Origin: Dactylosporangium fulvum
GTDB lineage: Bacteria > Actinomycetota > Actinomycetes > Mycobacteriales > Micromonosporaceae
Direction of reading: 5' to 3'
NCBI RefSeq assembly: GCF_025137375.1
Contig: NZ_CP073720.1
Span: 8,580,501 to 8,644,500, forward strand
Length of the DNA stretch: 64,000 nucleotides
The first letter of the stretch is position 1. Each line of letters opens with the position of its first letter. The notes below the pieces were generated by a model. It did not search any database. It was given only the letters and a program-made list of their open reading frames with translations, and was not told the origin of the DNA. The position numbers were made by a program, and so were the translations under genes. Below are positions 40,355 through 49,122 of the stretch, in pieces.

Positions 40355-41518
40355 GTGACCTGGGTCGAACCTTCGCCAACCGCCACCGCGTTGCTGCTGC
40401 TCGGCCGCGGCGCCGACCCCGACACCGAGAAGGGTGTCGAGTGCCCCGGCGACCTGCCCGCACCGAGCGACCCCGGCCTGGTCGAGCGCGCCGCGCGCGC
40501 CAAGGCCGCCCTCGGTGACCGCGTCTTCGTGCTGGGCCACCACTACCAGCGCGACGAGGTCATCCAGTTCGCCGACGTGACCGGCGACTCCTTCAAGCTC
40601 GCACGCGAGGCCGCCGCCCGGCCCGACGCCGAATACATCGTGTTCTGCGGCGTGCACTTCATGGCCGAGAGCGCCGACATCCTGACCTCCGACAGCCAGC
40701 GGGTCGTGCTGCCCGACCTGGCCGCCGGCTGCTCCATGGCCGACATGGCCGCCCTGGTCCAGGTGGAGAAGGCCTGGGACCGGTTCGCGGAGCTCGGGAT
40801 CGCCGGCGAGATCGTGCCGGTGACCTACATGAACTCGTCCGCCGACATCAAGGGCTTCGTCGGGCGCAACAACGGTGTGGTCTGCACCTCGTCCAACGCG
40901 GAGACCGCCCTGCGCTGGTCGTTCGAGCAGGGCACCAAGGTCTTCTTCCTGCCCGACCAGCACCTCGGGCGCAACACCGCGGTGCTCAAGATGGGCATGT
41001 CGCTCGACGACTGTGTGCTCTACGACCCGCACAAGCCGGGCGGCGGCCTCACCGACGAGCAGCTGCGCGGGGCGAAGATGATCCTCTGGCGCGGGCACTG
41101 CTCGGTCCACGGCCGGTTCACCCTCGACAGCGTCCACGACGTGCGCGAACGGGTGCCCGGAGTCAACGTGCTGGTCCACCCCGAGTGCAAACACGAGGTC
41201 GTCACGGCCGCCGACTACGTGGGCTCCACGGAGTACATCATCAAGACGATCGAGGCGGCCCCGGCCGGCAGCGCGTGGGCCGTCGGCACCGAGCTCAACC
41301 TGGTCCGCCGCCTGGCGAACGCCCACCCCGACAAGCAGATCATGTTCCTGGACCGCAACATCTGCTACTGCTCGACGATGAACCGCATCGACCTGCCCCA
41401 CCTGGTGTGGGCGCTCGAGGAGCTCGTCGCCGGCCGGGTGCCGAACCAGATCACGGTCGACGCGGAGACCGCCCACCACGCGCGGGTGGCGCTCGACCGG
41501 ATGCTCGCCCTGCCGTAA
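40355..41518 (+). CDS. nadA: Quinolinate synthase A
   Basis: 387 residues from the GTG at 40355. NadA features: VFVLGHHYQRDEVIQFADVTGDSFKLA, YIVFCGVHFMAESADIL, CSMADMA, VVCTSSNAE, FLPDQHLGRN, HPECKHEVV, GTELNLVRRL and DRNICYCSTMNRI. Cysteines for the single [4Fe-4S] cluster are present. It condenses iminoaspartate with dihydroxyacetone phosphate to quinolinate for NAD synthesis. The usual nadB and nadC neighbours are absent from the window. A hairpin terminator follows. Confidence 0.96.
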   Translation: MTWVEPSPTATALLLLGRGADPDTEKGVECPGDLPAPSDPGLVERAARAKAALGDRVFVLGHHYQRDEVIQFADVTGDSFKLAREAAARPDAEYIVFCGVHFMAESADILTSDSQRVVLPDLAAGCSMADMAALVQVEKAWDRFAELGIAGEIVPVTYMNSSADIKGFVGRNNGVVCTSSNAETALRWSFEQGTKVFFLPDQHLGRNTAVLKMGMSLDDCVLYDPHKPGGGLTDEQLRGAKMILWRGHCSVHGRFTLDSVHDVRERVPGVNVLVHPECKHEVVTAADYVGSTEYIIKTIEAAPAGSAWAVGTELNLVRRLANAHPDKQIMFLDRNICYCSTMNRIDLPHLVWALEELVAGRVPNQITVDAETAHHARVALDRMLALP

Positions 41519-41536
41519 GCACCGTCACGTCGTGAT

Positions 41537-41570
41537 CCGCCCGCGTGAGCCTCGTCGCTTTCGCGGGCGG
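41537..41570 (+). terminator. Terminator after nadA
   Basis: A perfect 9-bp stem (CCGCCCGCG) with 16-nt loop, 18 bp beyond the nadA stop, followed by TTCACTTT. Confidence 0.65.
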
Positions 41571-41786
41571 TTCACTTTGCGGACCACACTGCCTTGAGGA
41601 GACGCTCCGTCACCCTGTGTGGTGATCCCTGTCGGAGTCCTGTCTTCGTGCCATCTGCGGCGTGCGGAGCGCTTCGCCATGCAGTACATGTGGATATGCT
41701 GCGCGGGCGATGCAGTGCGTCCAGCGCTTCAGCTTCACGCTGCGTCAGCATCAGCTTCCTACGTTCCTGCCTGCAGGAGGGGTTCC

Positions 41787-43130
41787 GTGACCAACTACGA
41801 CGCCGGCGATGTCCTCACCGTCCACGGCGGCACGCCGCTGAACGGTGAGCTGCGCGTGCGCGGTGCCAAGAACCTCGTCTCCAAGGCGATGGTCGCCGCG
41901 CTGCTCGGCGAGACGCCGAGCCGGCTCTACGACGTCCCCGCGATCCGCGACGTCGAGGTGGTCACCGGCCTGCTCGAGCTCCACGGCGTGCGGGTCACCC
42001 GCGGCGCCCTCGACGGCGAGCTCGTCTTCGACCCGTCCAACGTCGAGTCGGCCAACGTCGACGAGATCAACGTCCACGCCGGCTCCAGCCGCATCCCGAT
42101 CCTGTTCTGCGGCCCGCTGCTGCACCGGCTCGGCCACGCGTTCATCCCCGACCTGGGCGGCTGCAACATCGGCGGCCGGCCGATCGACTTCCACATCCAG
42201 GCGCTGCGCGAGTTCGGCGCCGTGGTGGACAAGTCCGAGAAGGGCATGGACATCACCGCCCCCGACGGGCTGCACGGGGCCAAACTGGAGCTGCCCTACC
42301 CCAGCGTGGGTGCCACCGAGCAGATCCTCCTGACGGCGGTGCGGGCCGAGGGCGTCACCGAGCTGCGCAACGCGGCCGTCGAGCCGGAGATCATCGACCT
42401 GATCTGCGTGCTGCAGAAGATGGGCGCGATCATCAAGGTGCACACCGACCGGGTCATCGAGATCCAGGGCGTGCCCCGCCTGACGGGCTACAACCACCGC
42501 CCGATCCCCGACCGGATCGAGGCGGCGAGCTGGGCCGCCGCGGCTCTCGCGACCCGGGGCGACGTGTTCGTCAAGGGCGCCCGGCAGGCCGACATGATGA
42601 CGTTCCTCAACCTGTTCACCTCGGTCGGCGGCGCGTTCGAGATCGACGACACGCCGGGCGAGGGCGGCATCCGCTTCTGGCACCCGGGCGGCGAGCTCAA
42701 CGCCGTCGCCATGGAGACCGACGTGCACCCCGGCTTCATGACCGACTGGCAGCAGCCGATGGTCGTGGCGCTGACCCAGGCCCGCGGCCTGTCGATCGTC
42801 CACGAGACGGTCTACGAGCGGCGGCTCGGCTACACCGCCGCGCTCAACCAGATGGGCGCCACCATCCAGACGTACCGTGAGTGCCTGGGCGGCACCCCCT
42901 GTCGCTTCGGCCGGCGCAACTTCATGCATTCCGCCGTGATCGCCGGCCCGTCGAAGCTGCACGCCGCCGACCTGGTGATCCCCGACCTGCGGGCCGGGTT
43001 CAGCCACCTGATCGCGGCGCTCGCCGCCGAGGGCACCTCCCGGGTCTACGGCGTGAAGCTCATCCAGCGCGGCTACGAGGACTTCGAGGGCAAGCTCAAC
43101 GGCCTCGGCGCCCACGTCGAGCTCGGCTGA
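41787..43130 (+). CDS. UDP-N-acetylglucosamine 1-carboxyvinyltransferase (MurA-type)
   Basis: 447 residues from the GTG at 41787, preceded by AGGAGGGG; the frame extends 56 codons upstream without coding character. EPSP-synthase fold with LRVRGAKNLVSKAMVAALL and the PEP-attacking cysteine C126 in LGGCNIGGRPIDFHIQALREFGA. YPSVGATEQILLTAV, RIEAASWAAAALA and DLRAGFSHLIAALAAEGTS complete the pattern. It starts peptidoglycan precursor synthesis by adding enolpyruvate to UDP-GlcNAc. Actinobacteria often carry two MurA paralogues; whether this is the main one cannot be told. A 268-bp leader precedes it. Confidence 0.9.
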   Translation: MTNYDAGDVLTVHGGTPLNGELRVRGAKNLVSKAMVAALLGETPSRLYDVPAIRDVEVVTGLLELHGVRVTRGALDGELVFDPSNVESANVDEINVHAGSSRIPILFCGPLLHRLGHAFIPDLGGCNIGGRPIDFHIQALREFGAVVDKSEKGMDITAPDGLHGAKLELPYPSVGATEQILLTAVRAEGVTELRNAAVEPEIIDLICVLQKMGAIIKVHTDRVIEIQGVPRLTGYNHRPIPDRIEAASWAAAALATRGDVFVKGARQADMMTFLNLFTSVGGAFEIDDTPGEGGIRFWHPGGELNAVAMETDVHPGFMTDWQQPMVVALTQARGLSIVHETVYERRLGYTAALNQMGATIQTYRECLGGTPCRFGRRNFMHSAVIAGPSKLHAADLVIPDLRAGFSHLIAALAAEGTSRVYGVKLIQRGYEDFEGKLNGLGAHVELG

Positions 43131-43132
43131 CA

Positions 43133-43181
43133 CCCGCCCGCAGCGGCGCCGCCGTCGATCGGCGGCGCCGCTGCGGGCGGG
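43133..43181 (+). terminator. 22-bp-stem terminator after murA-type gene
   Basis: A perfect 22-bp inverted repeat with loop TCGAT starts 3 bp after the stop codon. It is the strongest hairpin in the window; no T-run follows. Confidence 0.85.
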
Positions 43182-43223
43182 CTGCGCTGCTGTTCCTGCC
43201 CCGCGTGGGCTACCCTTCACGGC

Positions 43224-43850
43224 GTGCCGTCGCTGTTTCGCCGAAAGTCGGAAGACCCCGACACCGTTGCCGTGCCCGATGTCGAGGACACCGAGCCCGA
43301 TGCCGCTTCGAAGGGACACACCCCGTCGAAGCGCGAGCTCGGCAAGGTCACCCCGAAGCGGATCGTCGCCGGTCGCCGGGTCGTCGAGCCGCCCGCGGCC
43401 AACCGGCGCGAGGCGGCCAAGCGCATGCGCGAGCGGATGCGTGCCGAGCGAGTCGAGGCGCGCGAGGGCATGGCCAACGGCGACGAGCGCTATCTGCTGC
43501 CCCGCGACAAGGGCCCGGTCCGGCGGCTCGTGCGCGACATCGTCGACTCCCGGCGCACGATCGGCACCTGGTTCTTCGGCACCACCTTCCTCGTGATGCT
43601 CGTGGGCTTCAACCGCAACCTCAACCCGAGCATCTACTTCGCGGCCAACGCGCTCTTCGGCGTCATGTTCATCGCCACCGCGATCGACAGCCTCCTGATC
43701 TCCCGCACCGTGAAGCGGCTGGTCAAGGAGCGGTTCCCGGACACCAACGAAAAGCTCGGCCGGCTGTACTTCTACGCGATCATGCGGGCCATCTCCTTCC
43801 GCTTCATCCGCAACCCCAAGCCTCAGGTCAAGGTCGGCGCCGCCATCTGA
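43224..43850 (+). CDS. DUF3043 membrane protein
   Basis: 208 residues from a GTG. A charged N-terminal half (KRELGKVTPKRIVAGRR, NRREAAKRMRERMRAERVEAREGM) leads to two membrane helices (TWFFGTTFLVMLVGF; NPSIYFAANALFGVMFIATAIDSLLI). PRDKGPVRRLVRDIVDSRR is the family hallmark. Function is unknown; the position matches mycobacterial Rv2206, and the gene is conserved across actinobacteria. Confidence 0.9.
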   Translation: MPSLFRRKSEDPDTVAVPDVEDTEPDAASKGHTPSKRELGKVTPKRIVAGRRVVEPPAANRREAAKRMRERMRAERVEAREGMANGDERYLLPRDKGPVRRLVRDIVDSRRTIGTWFFGTTFLVMLVGFNRNLNPSIYFAANALFGVMFIATAIDSLLISRTVKRLVKERFPDTNEKLGRLYFYAIMRAISFRFIRNPKPQVKVGAAI

Positions 43851-44004
43851 GACACGATTCGGCGGCGCCACGCCCCGCGACGGTGGCGTCGGGAGGGTCG
43901 GAGGCCGTACCCTCCCTTCGCGACCGGTCCACGGTGCATCGAGCGCGCTCGCGGCGAGCGCCGGTGCATGATGGGTGCCGGAGTGGGGCGAGGAGAGCGA
44001 AGCT

Positions 44005-46962
44005 GTGAGCGACGAGTACCCGGGAGCAGAGCCGGGAACCGCCGCGCCCACCTGGGCGGCCATGCCTACCGTGTCGTGGAACCGCATCCCGGAACAACGT
44101 CGCGACGAGCCGGATCCGTCCGCCGGCCGACGGCCCCGCGGGCCACAGCAGCCCCATCCGCACGGCGAGCAGCACCCGCCGCAGGACCACCTGCAGGGCG
44201 GCCGTCGCGCGCCGTATCAGCGCGGTCACGAGGAGCAGGGCCGTCCCGGTTACGGCGGTCCTCAGCAGGGCTACCCGCAGGGCGGTCCTGCTCGGCAGGG
44301 CGGCTATCCGGCGCAGGGCCACCCTCAGCAGGGCCACCCTCAGCAGGATCGCCCCCAGCAGGGTCACCCACAGGGCGGCCGCCCGCCGCAGGGTGCCGCC
44401 TACGGCCGCCCGCAGAGCCGCGCCCTGGACGGCCCGACCGACGAGGTGCCCCGGGTGCCGCGCGCCATGCGTGGCGCCGCCGGCAGCCCTCCGCCGCCCC
44501 AGGCACGACCGGCGGGCCGCGCCTCCGTTGGCGCGCCGCCGCCCGGCCGCAATCCGAACGTCCACAGTGGCCCGGCCGGCCACGGCGATCTGTCGCCCGG
44601 CCATGGCCCGGCGACATACGGCAGCCCCGCCGTCCACGGCGGCCGCGGCGCCCCCGGCCAGACCGATCCGGCCGTCCACGGCGGACGCGGCGGCCAGCCG
44701 TACGGCGGCCCACGCGGTGGCCAGCCCCACGGCGACCCGCGTGGTGGCCAGTCCTACGGCGACCCGCGTGGTGGCCAGTCCTACGGCGACCCGCGTGGTG
44801 GCCAGCCATATGGCGACGGACGCGGTGACCAGCCCTTCCGCAACCCACGCGGCGGTCAACCGCACGGCGACGGACGCGGTGACCAGCCCTTCGGCGACCC
44901 GCGCGGCGGTCAACCACCCGTCGAAGCGCGGGGCGGCCAGCAGGTTGCCGACCCGGCGCTCAACACCTGGGGTCCGACCCGGCCGGCCGCGCCCGCGACC
45001 CCGGCGGAAGCCCCCGTGAGCAGCGCACCTGCGGCGGAACCGTTCAGCACCTGGCGCCCGAACCGGCCGGCCGAGCCCACCACGCCCGCGGAAGCCCCTG
45101 TCTCCGCCGCACCCGTCTCGTCCGCACCTGTGTCGTCCGCGCCTGTGTCGTCCGCGCCTGTGTCGGCAGCCCCCGTCTCGGCAGCGCCTGTGTCGTCAGC
45201 GCCCGTCTCCGCGGCGCCGGTCTCCGCGGCGCCAGTCTCGTCCGCGCCAGTCTCGTCCGCCCCGGTTTCCGCGGCGCCGGTCTCCGCCGCGCCAGTCTCA
45301 TCCGTCCCGGTCTCCGCCGCGCCGGTCTCCGCCGCGCCGGTCTCCGCCGCGCCGGTCTCCGCGGCGCCGGTCTCATCCGTCCCGGTCTCCGCCGCACCCG
45401 CCGGCCCCGCGCCCGGTGATCATGCGCCCGCCGAGCTCCTGTCCGCCGCGGCGGACACGTCAGCCGTCGCGCAGGGCACAGCCATGGGGAACTACCGCTC
45501 GGCGGCGCTCACCGGTGCGGGCATCGACGGGCTCCAGGCGACCGGATACCTGCCGATCGTCCGGCCCGGCGCCGACGGGTTCCCGCCCGAGCTGGCCGCG
45601 ATCGCACCGCAGTCGCCGCCCGGGCCCCGCGCAGCCGAGCCGGCCGGACCCGACCCGGAGCAGATTCTGGCCTCGTACGTCTGGCGCTTCGACCCCGACA
45701 CCCTCCGCGAGCAGATCGAGGGCGAGGAGATCGACAACCTCAACGAGGTCCGCGACCAGCTGACCGCCAAGCTCAACGGCGTCGCCGACAACCCGACCCG
45801 CGCCCGGCTGCTCAGCCTGCGCGCCGTCGTCTCGCGGATCCTCAACGATCTCCCCAAGGCGTTCGCCGACGGCAAGCTCGCGCTCGCGCACGCCGAGGCG
45901 ACCGGCGAGCTGCGGCGGATCGCGATCGCCCAGGCCCGGCTCGCGCACGTGCTGCAGTGGCGGGAGGAGTTCGAGGAGGCCGACCGGCTGTTCACGCTGG
46001 CGAACTCGTCCGAGCTGCCCGACCGGCTGCGCGCCACGATGCACCAGCACGCCGGCAAATGCGCGTACGACCAGGGCCGCTACATGGAGGCGTGCAACCA
46101 CTTCGAGCGGGCCCTCGACCTGCGCAAGGAGGAGGACCCGGAGCTCATCGCGCAGACCGAGCTGGCACTCGACGCGGTGTTCCGGCGGGTCGCCGAGAAG
46201 GGCTGGGGCCCGTACCCGCGGGCCCGCGAGGAGATCCTCCAGATCCGCAAGCCACCCTCCCCCGCGTTCGACGAGCAGACCCAGCGGTGGGGCTACATCG
46301 AGCCCGACGGTAACTTCGTCATCGGCCCCGGGTACCTCGACGTGCAGCCGTTCCGCGACGGCGTCGCCTGGGTGCAGCGGCAGGGGTCGGAGAACTGGGA
46401 GCTGATCGACGACACCGGCCGGGTGCTCATCGAGCCGCCCGCCGGCTACATCGGCGTCGGCAGCTTCTCCGACGGCATCGCCTGGGTGTCACGCGACGGT
46501 ACGACCCGGTGGATCGCCATCGACAAGACCAACACGGTCCTGATCTCGACCGGCTACGACGACGTGCGGCCGTTCCGCCGGGGCGTCGCGGCGGTGCGGC
46601 GCGGCCCGCACTGGGGTGCCGTGGACGGGGTCGGGCGGGTCGTTGTCTCGTTCCAGTACGACGGCTTCGCGACCGCGCTGCTCGACGGCAGATACATCGA
46701 CGGCTTCAGTGACGAAGGTCTCGCCGTCGTGTCGCTGGACGGCCGGAAGGGTGTGGTCGACCGGTCCGGGCGGGTGCTCGTACCGCCGATCCATCACACG
46801 CTGATGATCCACCCGGTGGCGTTCCTGATCGCCGACGACGCCCAGCGCTGGGGTGCGCTGGACCGGCGGGGACGGACGGTCATCGAGGCGACGTTCTCCA
46901 GCCGCACCGGGGTCACCGACGAGATCGACCGGCTGTTGGCCGACACCCGCCCGGTGATGTAA
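44005..46962 (+). CDS. WG-repeat/TPR protein with long repeat-rich N-terminus
   Basis: 985 residues from the GTG at 44005 (GAGGAG upstream). Residues ~1-470 are disordered: Q/G/P-rich, with tandem 9-residue units of the GGQSYGDPR type (~230-307) and 20 copies of PVS[AS][AV] (residues 365-464). Residues ~555-725 are helical and TPR-like (LAHVLQWREEFEEADRLFTLA, CAYDQGRYMEACNHFERALDLR). The C-terminal ~240 residues are five or six WG repeats (RWGYIEPDGNFVIGPGYLDVQPF, HWGAVDGVGRVVVSFQYDGF, RWGALDRRGRTVIEATF). No signal peptide is seen. WG repeats are thought to form beta-strand protein-binding modules; the role here is unknown. Confidence 0.88.
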   Translation: MSDEYPGAEPGTAAPTWAAMPTVSWNRIPEQRRDEPDPSAGRRPRGPQQPHPHGEQHPPQDHLQGGRRAPYQRGHEEQGRPGYGGPQQGYPQGGPARQGGYPAQGHPQQGHPQQDRPQQGHPQGGRPPQGAAYGRPQSRALDGPTDEVPRVPRAMRGAAGSPPPPQARPAGRASVGAPPPGRNPNVHSGPAGHGDLSPGHGPATYGSPAVHGGRGAPGQTDPAVHGGRGGQPYGGPRGGQPHGDPRGGQSYGDPRGGQSYGDPRGGQPYGDGRGDQPFRNPRGGQPHGDGRGDQPFGDPRGGQPPVEARGGQQVADPALNTWGPTRPAAPATPAEAPVSSAPAAEPFSTWRPNRPAEPTTPAEAPVSAAPVSSAPVSSAPVSSAPVSAAPVSAAPVSSAPVSAAPVSAAPVSSAPVSSAPVSAAPVSAAPVSSVPVSAAPVSAAPVSAAPVSAAPVSSVPVSAAPAGPAPGDHAPAELLSAAADTSAVAQGTAMGNYRSAALTGAGIDGLQATGYLPIVRPGADGFPPELAAIAPQSPPGPRAAEPAGPDPEQILASYVWRFDPDTLREQIEGEEIDNLNEVRDQLTAKLNGVADNPTRARLLSLRAVVSRILNDLPKAFADGKLALAHAEATGELRRIAIAQARLAHVLQWREEFEEADRLFTLANSSELPDRLRATMHQHAGKCAYDQGRYMEACNHFERALDLRKEEDPELIAQTELALDAVFRRVAEKGWGPYPRAREEILQIRKPPSPAFDEQTQRWGYIEPDGNFVIGPGYLDVQPFRDGVAWVQRQGSENWELIDDTGRVLIEPPAGYIGVGSFSDGIAWVSRDGTTRWIAIDKTNTVLISTGYDDVRPFRRGVAAVRRGPHWGAVDGVGRVVVSFQYDGFATALLDGRYIDGFSDEGLAVVSLDGRKGVVDRSGRVLVPPIHHTLMIHPVAFLIADDAQRWGALDRRGRTVIEATFSSRTGVTDEIDRLLADTRPVM
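44691..44920 (+). repeat. Tandem ~27-bp repeats coding for GGQxYGDPR units
   Basis: The 27-bp unit GGCGACCCGCGTGGTGGCCA(G)... is repeated, three consecutive copies being almost identical around 44735-44810 and flanking copies diverged (GDGRGDQPF, NPRGGQPHG). The repeat is in frame with the WG-repeat gene. Confidence 0.8.
45097..45396 (+). repeat. 15-bp minisatellite, 20 copies (PVS[AS][AV])
   Basis: Twenty in-frame 15-bp units of the GCGCCGGTCTCCGCC type run without interruption for 300 bp. Unit variation is mainly Ala/Ser at position 4. Because units are whole codons, copy-number change would keep the frame. Confidence 0.9.
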
Positions 46963-46985
46963 GGAGCGGCGATAGGGTCTGGGCC

Positions 46986-47984
46986 ATGGAATATCGACAC
47001 CTCGGCCGTTCCGGACTGCTCGTCAGCGAGATCTCCTACGGCAACTGGATCACCCACGGTTCGCAGGTCGAGGCCGACCAGGCCACCGCCTGCGTGCACG
47101 CGGCCCTCGACCTCGGGATCACCACGTTCGACACCGCCGACGTCTACGCCGGCACCAAGGCCGAGGTGGTGCTCGGCGAGGCCCTGAAGGGGCAACGCCG
47201 CGAGGGCCTGGAGATCTTCACCAAGGTGTTCTGGCCGACCGGCCCGGGCCGCAACGACCGCGGCCTGTCCCGCAAGCACATCATGGAGTCGATCAACGGG
47301 TCGCTGCGCCGCCTGCAGACCGACTACGTCGACCTCTACCAGGCCCACCGGTACGACTACGCCACCCCGCTCGAGGAGACGATGGAGGCGTTCGCCGACG
47401 TCGTGCACAGCGGCAAGGCGCACTACATCGGCGTGTCCGAGTGGAAGGCGGAGGAGATCCGCGCGGCCCACGCGCTGGCCCGTGAGCTGAAGATCCAGCT
47501 GGTCTCCAACCAGCCGCAGTACTCGGCGCTCTACCGGGTCATCGAGGCCGAGGTCGTGCCCGCGTCGGAGGAGCTCGGCATCGGCCAGATCGTCTGGTCG
47601 CCGCTCGCCCAGGGTGTGCTGACCGGCAAGTATCTGCCGGGCCAGCCGCCGCCGGCGGGTTCCCGCGCGACGGACGAGAAGTCGGGCGCCAACTTCATCG
47701 CGCGGCTGCTGAGCGACGAGGTGCTCACCGCGGTACAGCAGCTGAAGCCCCTCGCGGAGCAGGCCGGTCTGACGATGGCCCAGCTCGGCGTGGCGTGGGT
47801 GCTGCAGAACCCCAACGTGTCGTCGGCGATCGTCGGCGCGACGCGCCCCGAGCAGCTGCAGGACAACGTGAAGGCGTCCGGCGTGAAGCTCGACGCCGAG
47901 CTGATGAAGCGGATCGACGAGGCGCTGGCCCCGGTCGTGGTGAGCGACCCGGCACTCACCACGAGCCCGGCGCAGCGGCCGTAA
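46986..47984 (+). CDS. Aldo/keto reductase
   Basis: 332 residues, (beta/alpha)8 NADPH-dependent oxidoreductase of the KCNAB/YghZ-like group. It starts MEYRHLGRSGLLVSEISYGNW. Catalytic residues are visible: Asp and Tyr in FDTADVYAG, Lys in FTKVFW and His in YQAHRYD. NADP binding involves VSNQPQYSALYR, WSPLAQGVLTGKY and the C-terminal AIVGATRPEQL. Substrate is not known. It follows the WG-repeat gene by 23 bp and ends before a bidirectional terminator. Confidence 0.92.
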   Translation: MEYRHLGRSGLLVSEISYGNWITHGSQVEADQATACVHAALDLGITTFDTADVYAGTKAEVVLGEALKGQRREGLEIFTKVFWPTGPGRNDRGLSRKHIMESINGSLRRLQTDYVDLYQAHRYDYATPLEETMEAFADVVHSGKAHYIGVSEWKAEEIRAAHALARELKIQLVSNQPQYSALYRVIEAEVVPASEELGIGQIVWSPLAQGVLTGKYLPGQPPPAGSRATDEKSGANFIARLLSDEVLTAVQQLKPLAEQAGLTMAQLGVAWVLQNPNVSSAIVGATRPEQLQDNVKASGVKLDAELMKRIDEALAPVVVSDPALTTSPAQRP

Positions 47985-47993
47985 CGCTGGTGG

Positions 47994-48019
47994 AAGGGGC
48001 CGGCGCGGGCCGGCCCCTT
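47994..48019. terminator. Bidirectional terminator
   Basis: A 10-bp stem (AAGGGGCCGG with its complement) extendable by one more G-C pair, 6-nt loop. It lies between the convergent aldo/keto reductase and M50 protease genes. Confidence 0.8.
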
Positions 48020-48020
48020 C

Positions 48021-48812
48021 TCAGAAGGACCAGAACTTGAAGAGGCCGTAACCCATGCTGACATAGTTCGAGGGCATGCCCAGCACATCACCGATCCACT
48101 GGACCCCGCCGAAGAACCAGGCGTTGATCACCGGCGACCAGAGCAGCGCGATGAGCAGAAGCATGCCGTAGGGCGCCACGTGGTTGAAGCCGCGCTGCCA
48201 CTGCGGGGACAGCCACGGGTAGAGCAGGTTGCCGCCGTCGACGCCCGGCATCGGCACGAAGTTGAGCACGCTCGCGGTCAGCTGGAGGAACGCCAGGAAC
48301 GCCAGCGCCGCCCAGAACTCGAGGTGGCTGCTCTCGGCCACGCCCAGGCTGAACGGCAGGACCAGCACGACGGCCAGGAGCAGGTTCGTCGCCGGGCCGG
48401 CGAAGCTGATCAGGCTGTCGACGAACCGGCTGCGCACCGCCGCGTGGTTGACCCACACCGCGCCGCCGGGCAGGCCGATGCCGCCGAGGAGCACGAACAC
48501 CAGCGGCAGAACGATCGACAGCAGTGGATGAGTGTATTTGAGCGGGTCGAGCGTCAGGTAGCCGCGGTGGGCGATGTCGTGGTCGCCGCCCTTGAACGCG
48601 ACGACCGCGTGGGCGTATTCGTGCAGGCACAGCGAGATGGTCCAGCCGGCCGCGACGAACATGAACACGTTGATCTTGAGATTGCCGAACCCGGCCCAGG
48701 TCATCCAGCCGGTGACGACGAACAGCACGACCAGCCCGAGGAAGATCGGGCTGGGGCGGAACGCCTCACGCGGCAGCCTTGCGACCCGGTCGGTGTATCG
48801 ACCGTACGACAC
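48021..48812 (-). CDS. Site-2 protease-family (M50) intramembrane metalloprotease
   Basis: 263 residues from a GTG, with about six membrane helices. The zinc-binding motif H64-E-Y-A-H68 lies in the second helix (AAGWTISLCLHEYAHAVVAFKGGD), and the third ligand is the Asp of LNFVPMPGVDGGNLLYPWL. There is no PDZ domain, so it belongs to the compact Rv1417-like/SpoIVFB-like group. It may cleave membrane-bound regulators; no obvious substrate is nearby. The gene starts 3 bp after the small upstream gene. Confidence 0.9.
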   Translation of the reverse strand: MSYGRYTDRVARLPREAFRPSPIFLGLVVLFVVTGWMTWAGFGNLKINVFMFVAAGWTISLCLHEYAHAVVAFKGGDHDIAHRGYLTLDPLKYTHPLLSIVLPLVFVLLGGIGLPGGAVWVNHAAVRSRFVDSLISFAGPATNLLLAVVLVLPFSLGVAESSHLEFWAALAFLAFLQLTASVLNFVPMPGVDGGNLLYPWLSPQWQRGFNHVAPYGMLLLIALLWSPVINAWFFGGVQWIGDVLGMPSNYVSMGYGLFKFWSF

Positions 48813-48815
48813 GTG

Positions 48816-49016
48816 TCAGCCCCCCGCGGGTAGCAGGCTCATCTTGTACTCCGTGCGGTCGTCCTCCGTGAGGATCGCCGTCGTCGCGCCCTTGGCCACC
48901 AGCTCCCGCCAGGTCTGACCGAGCCACGACTCCGCGTCGGACTGGCTGGAAAACGCCTCGTTCGGACCATCGATCGGCCGCCGCTCGGCGTCTTCGAACT
49001 GCCACGTCCACGCCAT
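48816..49016 (-). CDS. Small conserved actinobacterial protein
   Basis: 66 residues, MAWTWQFEDAERRPIDGPNE at the start, acidic and Trp-rich with SDAESWLGQTWRELVAKGATTAILTEDDRTEYKMSL. The composition and length suggest a single small alpha/beta domain. I recognise it as a conserved actinobacterial protein of unknown function. It lies 3 bp before the M50 protease gene on the same strand and 106 bp from the divergent cobalamin gene. Confidence 0.8.
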   Translation of the reverse strand: MAWTWQFEDAERRPIDGPNEAFSSQSDAESWLGQTWRELVAKGATTAILTEDDRTEYKMSLLPAGG

Positions 49017-49122
49017 TGGTCACACTCCCGTCCCAGGTAGATGACTTCGAGCGTATCGGCCTCACGGCCGTCAGCGGACTCCGGCCACCGGAAAGTACAC
49101 GGAGGGCCTCTAGAGTGGCGGC

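Noticed and set aside
41751..44087. Leftward open frame of ~778 codons opposite the murA-type and DUF3043 genes
   Set aside because: Antisense to two genes with clear motifs and crosses a strong terminator; no domain seen.
44691..45396. Repeat tracts as a CRISPR array
   Set aside because: Units are contiguous with no spacers, lie in frame inside a coding sequence and encode simple amino-acid repeats.
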